Assembly: GCA_048213135.1 (NCBI GenBank)
Contig: PS015020.1
Coordinates: forward strand, 448,218-512,217
DNA: 64,000 nucleotides
From: Reclinomonas americana ATCC 50394
Lineage: Eukaryota; Jakobida; Jakobea; Jakobida
Direction: 5' to 3'
Shown here in pieces: positions 11,510 through 25,330 of this stretch. A model generated the notes under the pieces. It was given only the letters and a program-made list of their open reading frames with translations. It was not told the origin of the DNA and searched no databases. Both the position numbers and the translations under genes were made by a program. Each line of letters begins with the position of its first letter. Position 1 is the stretch's first letter.

Positions 11510-12453
11510 GCGGTTCGGGGGGGAGAGAGAGGGACGGATATTCGCTGCGTTTTGTGAAAGGGGTCCAATGAACGCATGCAAGGGTTGCCGTCAACAACAA
11601 CAACAAACATCGATGACCAAGTCCAACCATGTCCACACAAACACGGGCAGCGACAAGTTTTCTTGTGCGTGCGCTCCTATACTAATCCAAACAGCAAATG
11701 ATCTCCAACGTGAGCAAGCAGCAGAAACTACAAACAGCGTTGTCTGAGATCCCTGAGACTGGTTCACCAACTGCAAACGAACTGTCGAATCTGCAGGAGA
11801 AACCAGTATATATAGTATACTAGTACGTCTCACATCTCTCCGCGGTATCGCACACCTCTCACTCTGCCAATCCATCACCCATGCGATTGCACTCACACTC
11901 ATCACTGCGCTGCGTGTCCGCGATTTTGCTGGAATACTGCAATCCGAACCGATGAGAAAAGGAAATACAAGGGCATCGGATCTCCCCCCACAACCAACAC
12001 GGATCTCCTGCCGACAACGAACCCGCACCGGCACCATGGAACCGCTGCCCTCGTACACATGCATCACCACATACGCCACCTTCCGCCGTCCACCGAGCCA
12101 CCCCACAGTCACGATTTGATTGGTGCGCATCAATCATTGTCCCAAAAGTTTCGTTTGACGGGGCGGTTGCGAAATCGGTTGGTTTTAGAAATTGGACTTT
12201 TGTGAGAGAGAAGGTCACACCCCTCGCATCGTGTGGCTGCTTACTTGAGTGTGGCGGGAGACAAGTCGACACAACAAGTGGCCATGACAGACGCCCCGAG
12301 TGAGGTTTGGAATGTGAAAGAGAGAGAGTGTGTGGTGAGCACGCGTTGTCCCGCGCAACCGAGTCTCACACACACACGGACGCACCACACAGTGCACTGG
12401 GTGGCGTTGGCAAACCAACTGGTTACCGCGAGGTCGGTCACGGAAGAGCGCAG
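11510..12453. other. Region between tectonin 2 and first supported kelch exon
   Basis: About 940 bp holding the tectonin 2 3' UTR, the kelch promoter and probably the missing first kelch exon(s). A short ORF from the ATG at 12036 is too short and featureless to claim. I see no other gene. Confidence 0.4.
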
Positions 12454-15400
12454 TCGTCAGCTGCGCCGCACCACGCTCACACCACGGAGCCGCAGTGCTC
12501 AACAGCCGATTGGTTTGTCAATGGAACTTAATTCTCACGCATACATGCGCGCGCACGCTCTCTCTGACACACACGCTCACTTGTGCAGTACATTTTCGGA
12601 GGCTTGGATGACGAGGAGACACTGGGTGACTTGCACGTGTTTGATCTCGGTATGTCGTGGGTCGATAACAGCTTTTTTTCCGATTGCCAATCAACAACTC
12701 ACATGATGTTGGTTTTTTTTTTGATTGCAGAGACACAACAGTGGGATGAGCAGCAGCATCCAGTGGGCATGTCGCCTCCTCCTCGCTCACAGCCCATCAT
12801 GTTCGCGTTTGGAGTGTCGGTGTTTGTTGGCGGTGGACTGGATGAGTACGGCGCACCACTGACTGACGGATGGCGGTTAGACACGGGTGAGGAAAAGATG
12901 CCTGCGTTCGGTGGTGGAGAGAGAGCCTGGGTTCTCACTGGATATGTCGTGCAGAAAAATGGGAGTGGCAGTGCTTGACTCGGACGAACTGGCCGGCGAT
13001 TTATGGGGTGAGTTGTCGAGGCTTTCGATCTCTCTCCTCTTGCAGTTCGCTTTCTGTTGTGAGCTAGATCTCTCTCTCTCTCTCTCCCACCCACCACACA
13101 CACACACACACACTCTCTCTCTCTCTCTCTCTTCTGTCGCAGTTGTCTCTCTCTCTCTTTTCTCCTTCTCCTCGCAGTTGTCTCTCCTGTCTTGAAGTCT
13201 CGTCAGCTCATCCTTTCTCCTTTCCCCGCTTCTGTCTCCCTTCGGTCCTCCCTCGCTGATCCTCGCCTGCACTCTGCACTTTCCTCATCACTCTTCATTT
13301 CACTCTTTGTTCCTTTTCCTCAGTGCCTCGTGTTGCTCCTCCCTTGGTTCCCTCGCTGTTTCTCGCCTGCGCTGTTCACTCTCCCTCATCACTCATGTTC
13401 TTCCCTTATCTGCATCACTCTGCTCCTCCCACCGTATGTTCAATTCCTCATTGTTCCTTCCCCGCAGTGCCTCCTGTTGCTTCTGTATTCCGTCATCATT
13501 TCAGTCACACTCTCGCTGCGCACTTCCTTATCTTCTTTCTGTGTTCCTTCTTCTGCTCCCCTCTCCTCCCTCCCCTTCTTCTTCTTCACTCTTCTTGCAC
13601 TCTGTGCTCCTTCTCCCCACTTCGCCCTTCATTCTCACCCCCTTCCCTGTTCTTCCCCCCTACACAGCCTGTCGCCCGCGTCGGCGTCTTCGCATACTGC
13701 TTCGGGGGACTGGAGAGCGCCATTGGCTCCAAACAGCGCGTACCGACCAACAGCCTGCACATGTTTGACCTGCGGACCCTGGAATGGCAGCAGGTGGGCG
13801 TCCTCGGCGAGCCGCCGGCTCCGCGAGCCGAGCACAGCTTTGTGGCCGTCGGACACATGCTGTACATGTTTGGAGGCATGACGTACACGGGCCGCCTGCT
13901 CAACGACTTTTATGCGTTTGACACTACGGCCCGCGTGTGGCAGTCGCACGGCTCGTTGGCGAATGTCGTACCACGCGCCGGTGCGGTGATTGTGCAGTGC
14001 GGCAGCCGGCATCTGGTCATGTACGGCGGTCGCACCGAGGCACTGAAGGCCACGGCGGATGTGTTCCTGGTCGATTTGCACGGCGACTCATTACGATTCG
14101 AGCCGCGCTATCCACGCGTTCAACAAGTCGACGGCATGCCGTGCCGCGCGCCGCTCTCGCTGCCGGCGCGCGCCTACCACAGCCTCAACACGGTCATGTT
14201 TTCGCGCAAGGCTGCCGCCGGCGGCGGCGGCAGCGAATCCATTGTGTCGTTGCTGGTCAGCATGGGCGGCGTGGACGAGCAGGGCGACACCAATGGCCAC
14301 GTGATGCAGGAGGAGACGACGGCCTTGTCCGCATGGCCGCGCACGTCACTTGACAATGGCTCAGTGACCACGACGACCACTACTACTACAACAACAACAG
14401 ATGCACCACCGCTGGCACAATCCCGCGGCTGCTTCTCCATGCCAAGTCTGCCACCGACCGCGCACACACAACAACCAGCGGCAAAATCCACGACAGGCAA
14501 CGACACGGATGCAAGTCGCGCACCCATGGCGCGACTGAAAACAGCCAATGGTGCACTCGGAACGCACTATATGGACATGACGGCGGCTGCCTCATCCGCG
14601 ACCAGCAATGCGGGGCGGAGCAGCAGCAGCCGCGTCAAGATGGACGCCTCGTCGTCGTCGTCGACCGCAGCAACAACAGCAACAGACGGCAGACCACACA
14701 GCGCAACTCAGATGACGAAGCAGCGACCGCGACGTGGAACGGTGGTGGCAGAGAGTGTCGAGCAGGCCCGCGAGCACTTGCGCAACATGGCACCGCCGGG
14801 CACGGTCGAGAAGCTGGCGGCGAAGAAGAAGGCAGCTGCGTCGGCATCGGCCACGGCACCCACCGCCGTGCACATCTCGGCCAGTGCGCCAGTGACGGCC
14901 TCGTCCACTGCTCGATGCAGTCCGCGGAGTGCCGCCACGTCAGTCGCCGCCGCCGCCTCTTCTGCCACTACCACCACTACCACTGCCGCCGCCGCCACCA
15001 CCACCACTGGATCGACTGCCGCGACGGCAGCCACATCGCCCGAGCGCAAGATGGACCCCAAACGCTGGGAGCTGATCCGCAACCGGAAGGAACACCTGCA
15101 CCGAGCGAAGCGTCTCCACGGCACCGCGCTGGCAGAGTCGTACTTGGAGGCACCTGGCGAGGCACAGTTTCGTTTCTTTTCCTGGGCGTCACCCCCACCC
15201 CCTCTTATCCGACACTCACTCACTCGCTTCATTCTCCTTTGTCAGTGTGGCCACTCGCGCCCTCGGTCTGGAGCCCATGTCCGAGCGCGACCGACACCGC
15301 CAGCGTATCGCCGAATTGCAGCGACAGCAGGAGGAGGAGGAGCGAGCGGCGGCGTTGCGGCCACCCACGCCACCAGGCTTCCAGATGGCGCACCGCATGC

Positions 15401-16865
15401 TAGTGGAGAAGGCGCTCAACTCGAAGCCAGAAAAAGGCAAAGTCTCACGCCGTGCGGCCAAGCGTTCACCGCCTCCACGCCGCGAGCGCCTCAACTCGGT
15501 GCAGATGACGATGCTTGCCGAGGCGTTGCGCTTGCGTCGACAGGATGCGGAGAGGCAGCGAATGGAGGAACAGCGGGAGCTGGAGATGCGCATGGAGGCG
15601 CGTCTGGAGCGCCGACGCCAGCAGGGTCGTCTTGCTCGCCGGGCCAGCAATGCGGCCGACGACGACGACGATGACAGCTCGGACGAGGCAGGGTGCATCG
15701 ACGCACTGGAGCAGGCGCATCGCGAGGCGCTGGTGCAGCTCGCCGCCGAACAGGCTGTAGCCGCCACCTCGTATGTTAAGGAGGAGGTGGAGCAGCCGGG
15801 GTCCGACGACCTGTCGCAACTGCACATTCCGGAGTACCGTCTGCCCGCCACTACCATGTACCAGATCCAGCGGCGGCGGCGTGTGGTTCGCAAGCCAGGC
15901 GCCAAGTCCGTCTCACCGTCGCCCACGCGCACCACACCGCTGCCGATGATTGTCGGCGCGCTGGACGATTCGTCGCTGGCGACGCCACCAGTCGGTGCCG
16001 GCGACACCCCCGGCGTCGGTGGTGGCGATGGTCCCTTTGACGGAGGCGAGGTCAACGAGGTGGATGCCGCAGAGGAGGCTGAGGCTCGCGCCCAGCGCAT
16101 CATTGAGCAGATGCGCCAGCAGTGGGAGCTCGACGATCTGGCGGACCTGAAGAACCGACGCACGACGGGTGTGCAGCCGCGTGTGCCGCAGCACAAGTCG
16201 AGCAACCTGCGAGTCGGTCGTACCGGTATCGTCAGCAACACGAGCCCATGGGTGCACGACCCAGAGGGACCACGGCCGATGTGGAGCAAGACGCGGTACG
16301 GGCAAATCAATCCGCCACAGCTCCGCAGTCTGGTGAAGCACGCGAACATGGCCGATGTGTTGCGCGAAAAGTTTCGTTTACTTTCCCGTCTCCCTTTTTC
16401 TCTCTGACGTGCCAACTAACTTGCTCCTTGTGTGCGCACAGGGAACTTGAGAAGCTGGCGCTGCAGTCGCTGCAGGCGGAGAACGCCGGTGGTGGCCCAG
16501 CTGTGGAGGTGGCTCAGGCACGGTATCAGAATCTGCTGACCGACAGTCGGAATGCGCGTGCGATGCCGGGCTGGTCGACAAGTGCGCACAACCAAGACGG
16601 TTCGGCGGGCGAGCCGTGTGCCACGCCCCAGGTGCTGGCCGCGCTCGCCTCGAGCACTCACGCATTCGGTGGCACTGGCACCAGCAGTCTCGCTGGCAAT
16701 CCGGTGTCCGGTCTCGACAATGAGCGGCCGCACGTGCTGGCGACGCACATTATCACCGACACGTGCCATCTGATTGCCGACTGGCGCACCAAGCATCTCC
16801 CGGCAATGCCGCCTGTCCGGGCCGGTGGCGCAGGCGTTCATCCGACGACGGCTCGGGGTCACTGA
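12454..16865 (+). CDS. Kelch-repeat protein with disordered middle and coiled-coil C-terminus
   Basis: Supported exons: 12454-12512, 12589-12649, 12731-12886, 12955-13007, 13668-15166, 15246-16370, 16442-16865. The 5' end is not defined. The N-terminal third is a kelch propeller: PRSHHGAAVLNSRL/YIFGGL, FVGGGLDEYG, FAYCFGGLESA...NSLHMFDL, PRAEHSFVAVGHMLYMFGGM...NDFYAFD, PRAGAVIVQCGS..LVMYGGR. A long Ser/Thr/Ala-rich low-complexity stretch follows (threonine runs near 14380 and 14970). Then come charged helices (DRHRQRIAELQRQQEEEE, MRMEARLERRRQQGRLARR). Two introns use GTTTCG donors (15167, 16371), both needed to keep frame. The propeller probably binds a protein partner through its loops. The partner and function are unknown. 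Confidence 0.82.
13008..13667 (+). repeat. Long CT-rich kelch intron
   Basis: A 660-bp intron of CT runs and loosely repeated TCCTCATCACTC and GTGCCTC blocks, for example near 13285, 13320 and 13380. It splits the kelch propeller. Confidence 0.7.
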
Positions 16866-17085
16866 GACGAAGGGTGGAGGGAGGGGCGGGGAGAGGGGAA
16901 TGGGGGAGAAAAATATGTGATTTTAACTGTAGTACGTAGGAAGTTCGTTGTGCTTTATAGCTCTGAAGTGTGTGTTGTGTGTGCAAATGGATATAAAGAA
17001 TGCCACATTGTTTCGCTTGATACTACACAGAGACGTCTTGATGCTTTTAATACACGGGAGGAGGAATGCAGGCAGAGGCTAGTGG

Positions 17086-19469
17086 TTACAACACAGTGCA
17101 GCAACCGCTCTGTACACTGGCATTCGGTGCTGGGCCGAGACGACCGGGCTGTCGACCACCTGACGATGGACCTGTGCACAAACGTGAGAAGCTGTATTGA
17201 GAAGGCGAGCGTGCCTTTGCCCCACACACCAGCCTGCTGATTTGCCCTGCTGTTGCTGGAGACGACACCCTGTGGCATGCGTGGCACCGATTCGACCTTG
17301 ATCTGTGCGGGACGCGCGCAGTGAGTCCACCGCACGCAGGGGCGATGTGCAGACGCAGACGGACACACCGATCGATTAATAGCGACACGATCCAGTTTCT
17401 CCAGCAGCGGCAGCATGACACTCTGCACGTGTGGCACAGAATCCTTGGCGAGTTGGCCGTGGCTCGGAGTTCCCATGGCCTTGGCGACACAAGTGAGACG
17501 ATGAGGGTGGACACGGGAGGGGAGGCGACTTGCAGAAAACGCACCACCATGCGCCACCCGAGTGTGGTGCGGTGGACGGTGGCCACAATGAGGGCGTTGA
17601 AGGGACCGAATTCCACCAGCGGATATCGCACAATCTCATTGTATTCGGGGTCCAGCACACGAGTGAACGCCTTCTTTACACTGCGGCGTGCCACGAAACA
17701 AAAGGAAGAGTGAGCAGCCATACGTGCGATGCGCACACACACAATACGGAAGTACCGCGCAAACGTGGCTCCTTGCGAGTACATGTTGACGACGAATGTC
17801 AACGCGAAGATGTGTTGTGGTACGGCACGCAGCGCCACATGCACTTGCTCATCGTCGCCGTCACCCTCACCTGCACGTACACACATGCGCACGAGGGGGT
17901 GAGAATGCAAGCGAGGAAATCAGAGTGTGCATTGCGTGAGAAAAAAGCACCCGTGGTATTGTCGCCCGAGTGGACCACCGATCCTGCCAACGCACACAAC
18001 TGAGCAAGGTCAACACAAAATGCGAGGATACACGCGCGCGCATACCATTGGAGTTGCGTGGTCTTGCAAAGTTCACCGAGTCGGTATCGAGAAAGTTGGC
18101 GTACATGTCAAATGCGAGACAGCTGCGTCACACCATCCGATGAGCAGCTGGCGACACGAGCGTGAGAGAGCAACGCAAGAGAGAACAGAACCTGGCATCC
18201 AAGTCGATGGGAGGCCCCGGAATCATGTCCCATCTGCGTGTTGGCGCCGCGCGTCAGCAACACGCGCTGTTTACTCGCTTCAACAAGAACAACAACAACG
18301 ACGCACCCCAAGCCGACAGTGATGCGAGGCATATCTGGATTGATGCTGATGAGTTCGCCCTTGCGCACAATCGGGATCAAGGCGTCCGGCGTCACGACGA
18401 CCGTGCGGAACACTTGCTGAAGTGAGCGCTGTGTGGTACATGCAGGTAAGAGGATGGTGGGAAGGGAGCGCGCACGATTCGAGGGCGACCACACCTGCAT
18501 CATGGGCACCAGATCGGCAAACGTTCGACCCTCCGCCACATCCATCGTACTGCGCGACACACATCGATGAGCCACGAAGCAGCGCCACTCACACCTCGAG
18601 TCACGCACCAATGCATGTTCCACACCAGCCGCCCATTGGCCTCCTCGGCACGGTAGATCTTGCAGAGCATCATACCTACGCACCAATTCATGAAAAACAA
18701 GACAGCAGTCTTCGCCCTCCTCGTTCCCGTACGCACCAGTGTGTGGCCCACTCGCGCCCGCATACAACTTGTACAACTCAGCTCCATTCGGGTCCAACAC
18801 TCGCACGTGCGCCGTCTACGCAAATGCATACAGTCAGCTGGCGGAAAAACTGCGCATCGCGTGTCATGTATGTTGTACCTTTACAACAGTGAACGGCACT
18901 CCCGAGTACGAATTGATCACCAAGCACAAGGCGGCGACTTGTGGCGGCAAGTTGTCGAGCTTCACTGCCACTCGCTCATCATCGCCCTACACTCTTTCGA
19001 TATCAGCAACACGAGTGAGACTGACAGAAGAGTGCTGAGTGACGCAACCTCTCCAACACCATCGCGGTTGTCGCCAGAGTGCACGAGAGCACCACCAAAG
19101 GCCTCGAGTTTTGCTGTTTTTTTGTATCAAGGCCCAGCGAGTGAGAGAGTGAGAGTGAGTGTGAGAAAGCAGTGCTGTAATGACCGTAATACACAGTGTC
19201 AACGACCACTCCTGTGTGATCAAAGGCCACTGCAGAGGCGTCGAGGTCGACAACAGCCTGCGTGTGTGCATGCGTGTGTAAGAGTGTGTGTGTATATGAG
19301 AGAGACAAGCGCAGTTATACGCACGTCACCCATCATGTCCCAACCCTGTTTGTGTGACAAGTGAGTGTGTGAGAGAGTGAGCGAGTGAGCGAGCAAGAGA
19401 CGCAACAACGCCCAGCATGAGGAACGGGTATCCACTGAGAGAGACCACATCGCCGACTTGCAACGACAT
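17086..19469 (-). CDS. Double TerD-domain protein with C-terminal CaaX box (complete)
   Basis: Seventeen exons in order: 19410-19469, 19325-19345, 19185-19257, 19049-19113, 18879-18986, 18737-18815, 18609-18675, 18495-18549, 18307-18428, 18192-18233, 18046-18122, 17951-17983, 17756-17870, 17545-17680, 17369-17479, 17230-17302, 17086-17171. The lengths sum to 1323 bases, or 440 residues, with all phases consistent. TerD domain 1 runs from MSLQVGDVVSLSGYP through GWDMMGD, VDLDASAVAFD and HSGDNRDGVGEGDDE to VAALCLVINSYSG. Domain 2 has RITVGLGWDMIPG, IDLDASCLAFD, HSGDNTTGEGDGDDEQ, LTFVVNMY and EIVRYPL. The tail is VQSGCCTVL, a CaaX box predicting geranylgeranylation. It is colinear with the gene at 173-2524 but has more introns, including exons of 21, 33 and 42 bases. 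A membrane-tethered calcium or stress-response role is inferred. Confidence 0.9.
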
Positions 19470-19767
19470 GTTTGATGGAAGACAGAGAGAGTGCGCGCGC
19501 GAGAGCCGTTTTGCTCACGCATTGTCATTTGTCACTCTCTTTCTCTCGAATGGAGCGCGTGCATGTGTTTCTGTGGGAGACACTCAACGTGCTGCGCAAC
19601 TTGGACCTGCTGCAGCAGTGGTGGACCGCATCCGCGTCGACATCGACCGTGAGACAGAGACACAGAGGAGAAGACGAGGAGCAATCGCAGTCAACAGCAC
19701 TGTCGAGAATATGAATGCATTCTCTCATTGTCGCGCTCTGTGTCTGTGTCTGTGGCTTGCATCACTT

Positions 19768-21700
<1,933 letters not shown>

Positions 21701-22164
21701 TGGTGTTGGCGGGAAAATCGAAGGAAAAACACACGTGTTGTCCTGTTTCCGCATATTTTTGAGCGTCGACCTCGACGCGTGTTACGAGAGTCCACTGAGG
21801 AGTGAGCCTTGTAGAACGGACGTGTGCTAGATGTGTGCAGTGTGCTGTCTTTGACACGGCTTGCTTCGCGGCGACTGCGAAGTTGCAGATACCTGTTGAC
21901 GTCCAACATGCTTGCCGAGGGCCCTTGCTGTGACGAGGCGAGGGTTGACGGTTCGGCCACTTGCACCTGTATGCTTTCGCCGTCCGGGCATAGACCCTTT
22001 ACCTCGCGCACTCTTCCATCTCCTCGGGTCACGGTCCGGCCACTTGCGCTTCGTTCCGGCAAGAGCTTTTACCTCGCGCAGCACGGTGAGTTGCACCGTG
22101 TTTTTTAATCGCGTACTGTACACGTACAACAACAACAACAATCTCGTTTTCTCCGTCTCTCTGA
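21701..22164. other. Spacer between syntaxin-17-like and DPM1 genes
   Basis: Both genes are on the minus strand, so this is the DPM1 promoter and the SNARE 3' UTR. It carries a direct repeat: the block CGGTCCGGCCACTTGC, with TTTACCTCGCGCA next to it, occurs near 21950-22005 and 22028-22082. Confidence 0.5.
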
Positions 22165-24399
22165 TTAGAACTTGTTGGCCTTGGCCACCACTGTGCCACC
22201 AAAGCCACCGACCACGCCGCCCACCACGGCTGCGCCGCCAACCGCGAGTGCACTCTGTAGAGAGGAAGAGCAAACGCAAGATGAGGAATACGAAGAGACT
22301 GCGATGAATTCTCTCTTCCTGCGCCACTTCCACAACACGAGGCAAAGAAACTAACTGTTCCTCTCAACAACACTGCCCTATCACGTCACACATACAGCGG
22401 CAATCAACCAGAGCCTTCCTCGTGCAGTGCAACATATTACCATCTCCAACGACTATCTTGCACCCCTTTTCCCTTTTTCTCATCTCCTACTGAACTGCCA
22501 TTCGTCGTCTGTCACCTCGGGTGGCTACCAGCGCTTCCCGCACACATAAAGCAACAGGCGACCACTCTCTAACAAGCATCTTACTCACAACGCTAACTCC
22601 TCTCATCTCCTATCGTCAGACTCTCCACCACGCCTCTCACTGAGCACGCTTCCAGCTATTGCACGCGAACCCAGCGAGTTTCCTGCTCCCTCTCTCCCAC
22701 TCCTCATCTCCAATCGTAATACAGCACTGCCATACTGCGTCTCTTTCTCACCGAGCCTTACGCCAATAAAAAGCGACAGGTAAACACTCTCCAACGAGTC
22801 TCTGTTCTTCCACACTCACTCCTCTCATCTCCAATGGTCAGACACTACTCCCACCACGTCTCTCTCTCTCACTTGAGTCTGTCTCTTTCACACGAACCCA
22901 GCGAGTTTCTTGCTCCCTCTCTCCCACTCCTCATCTCCTTTCGTCAGACATTGCCATTCTGCGTCACTTCCTAACGTGACGGATTTCATTCTGTGCGTCT
23001 CTTACTCTCACCGTCCACAATTTGTCTCCTCTCTCTCTCTCATCCAGTCTCCCTTCCCCTCCTTCCCCTCTCCCTTCCCCCTCTCTTCCCCCTCTCTTCC
23101 CCCCTCTCCGCACCTTGGCACCCAACACCAACCCCACTGGCCCGCCAACCAGCGCTCCCGCACCCGCTCCAAGTAATGTCAGACCAAACACCTTCCAGCG
23201 ACTCGCTCGCTGCAGCTGCTCCACGCCGGCCTCCACGCGATGCTCCGCCTGTGCCACATTGGTCACCACCTGGCTCACCATCTCTCCTTGTTGCTGCAAT
23301 CAGACAAATCGTGAGCACCAGGTAGGCAAGCGCTTCTCTCCACACTCAAGCACCATTGTTCTCGATCGCATCTCATCGGCCATGACAGACAACTCGTGCA
23401 AATCCCGCGCCAAGTGCTGTATCGACTCGGCCTTCTCCAGCGCCAGCGCCTCGTCGACCTCCAGCACGCGCGCCGGAATGGCCTCCACATCATCCGACGG
23501 CATAAACGTCAGCAGCCCCTCCTCCGACTCATCCTCGCTGTGCTCGACATGCCTGCCGACAACACTCGAGCCCGCCGCCGGCTTTCGTCTGCGCAGTCCA
23601 TCCGAAGCACCTGACAACACACACACACACGGTGAGCGATCAGCAGCGACCGGACGATGACGACGGAGCTCGATGTGGATACCTCGTCGTGGTGCTGCAC
23701 GAATCGTCAGACGTCAAACGACAAAGAAGCACGCTGATAGACAGGTACACACGCACGCACCAATAGGCTCCTCCACTCGCCTCTCCTTCTCCCCGGCGCC
23801 ACTGACAATACGCGAAACCTCCAACAAATCGTCCTCGTCCATCGGCAACACATCGTCCGCACTCGCCGTCTCCAGCTCCGGATACAGCTGCGCAAAGCGC
23901 ACACACGCTCGCAGGCCCTCCTGCAGCTGCCGCTCCAATCGCAACAGATCCGTGCGCATCTTGCGCAGAGTCGCCCTGTGCTGCTGCGCAACAGTCCAGT
24001 CCTGCACGAAAATGTCAGTGTCTTGCGCTGTCATCAACCACTCGTGTTTCGTTACACAACTCGCTCGGCCTCCTCCAGCAACTGCACGACCTCATCCGCG
24101 TACTCTCTCCCACGTGTGAGCTCCGCACGCGCCACTCTCACAAAGTGAAGATCCACTCCGCTAGTCGCCGGCTCACCCGACGCCAGCAGCGACGCAGAGA
24201 AGGACGACTGTTGGAGAGGAGAAGGCCGCGGAGATGAAGACTTTGAGGAGGAGGAGGAAGGAGGAGTCGGTGGTCGCGAGCGGAGTTGTGTGGCCAGCTT
24301 GCGAGAGGCGGCGCCGACCAAGTCGCCGACGCGTACAAGTCGAGAACGAATGGCTTCCCAGTCGGTGCTGGAGAGATCTCCAGCAGAGGCGCCTGACAT
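22165..24399 (-). CDS. Syntaxin-17-like SNARE with hairpin membrane anchor
   Basis: The start is MSGASAGDLSSTDWEAIRSR at 24399, and a helical N-terminal region follows (LRKMRTDLLRLERQLQEGL). Then come an acidic linker and a SNARE motif: ESIQHLARDLHELSVMADEM, then EMVSQVVTNVAQAEHRVEAG and VEQLQRAS, with Gln at the ionic layer. The end is two Gly/Ala-rich hydrophobic segments, GLTLLGAGAGALVGGPVGLV and ALAVGGAAVVGGVVGGFGG, with a short polar tail AKANKF. Two adjacent glycine-zipper helices after a SNARE domain are the hallmark of STX17, the autophagosome SNARE that drives lysosome fusion; ordinary syntaxins have one anchor. The assignment rests on this architecture and on similarity around GGPVGLV. 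Junctions between exons near 23270 and 22250 are approximate. Confidence 0.8.
22380..23040 (-). repeat. Intronic duplication inside syntaxin-17-like gene
   Basis: A block beginning GAACCCAGCGAGTTTC and running through CTCCCTCTCTCCCACTCCTC occurs near 22667 and 22894, about 227 bp apart. Other shared pieces are CTCATCTCC..TCGTCAGAC and CCATACTGCGTC/CCATTCTGCGTC. It falls in the intron between the two hydrophobic hairpin segments. Confidence 0.7.
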
Positions 24400-24789
24400 T
24401 CTCCTCGTCTGTGAGAGCAAAGACCGGTCAATTGTCTGATCACTAGCGGGACAACCATTTTTGGCCTCGACGTCGTCGTTGCTGTCGTCGTCGTCGTCGC
24501 GGAAGAATGAGACTGTGTGGTCGTCTGTGTTCCCAAGTGGCGACGTCGAGTGGAATGCGGAGGGTGATCGAGTGGACATAGCGAATTCGAACATGAACGT
24601 CGCTCGACATTTGCGATCGCACAACGCCCGCTTGCACTCTCACACGCACATGTACACGAGCACGTACAGCAGCAGCAGCAGGCGGCTCATAGTCGCCACT
24701 GGGAGTTGTCTTGAGGCGCGACGTTCACTCCCGCCATCCGACAAACCGTTGAACTCTTTCTATTTTTTATTTATTTTATTTGTTGTGCG
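24400..24789. promoter_or_regulatory. Divergent promoter region, syntaxin-17-like (-) and TTLL (+)
   Basis: A 390-bp spacer between two divergently oriented start codons. An AT-rich stretch (TATTTTTTATTTATTTTATT) lies just before the TTLL start and could serve as a core promoter element. This is inferred from position only. Confidence 0.5.
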
Positions 24790-25296
24790 ATGCTCGCCGA
24801 TGTGTTTGACTTGTCGACGAGTGCGTTGCAGGCCGAGTACGCTGAGCTGCGACGAGCGGCGAGCAGTGGAAAGCCGATTGAGTTGCGCGATCAACACCTG
24901 TCTCCTCTCTCTGTCTCCTCTCACTCGTTCTCCTCAGTGCTCGTCGCTTGGAGGTGATCACGCAAGAGCTGGAGGATCGCAACGCAGCGGCGCCTGTGAT
25001 CACTGCGTTGCACACGAAACCCGCTCCTTCTTCTGCGCGACGCGTGGAAGAGCATTACGATGAGGAGGCTGATGACGACGACGATGACGATGACGATGAT
25101 GACGATGTTGGCGAGAGTCGTGCGCCACTGGAAGAGCAACCACAGTGGCCGCCGGCGGCATCTGTGGCGGCCACCTTCAACATCAGGGAGCACGCCAAGC
25201 GACACACACCAGTGCTCACGCGCTTCCCGTCGTGGTCGTCGAGCACGCCGCGCACTCGCAAGGCCATTGCCACGCTGCGATCAGAAGCTGCCTCGT

Positions 25297-25330
<34 letters not shown>

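Noticed and set aside
11591-12272. Minus-strand frames of 180 and 137 codons before the kelch gene
   Set aside because: No recognisable domain, no splice logic, and the region must contain the kelch promoter and 5' exon.
15216-16415. 399-codon minus-strand open frame
   Set aside because: Antisense shadow of the GC-rich kelch exon, which has continuous sense coding and splice consistency.
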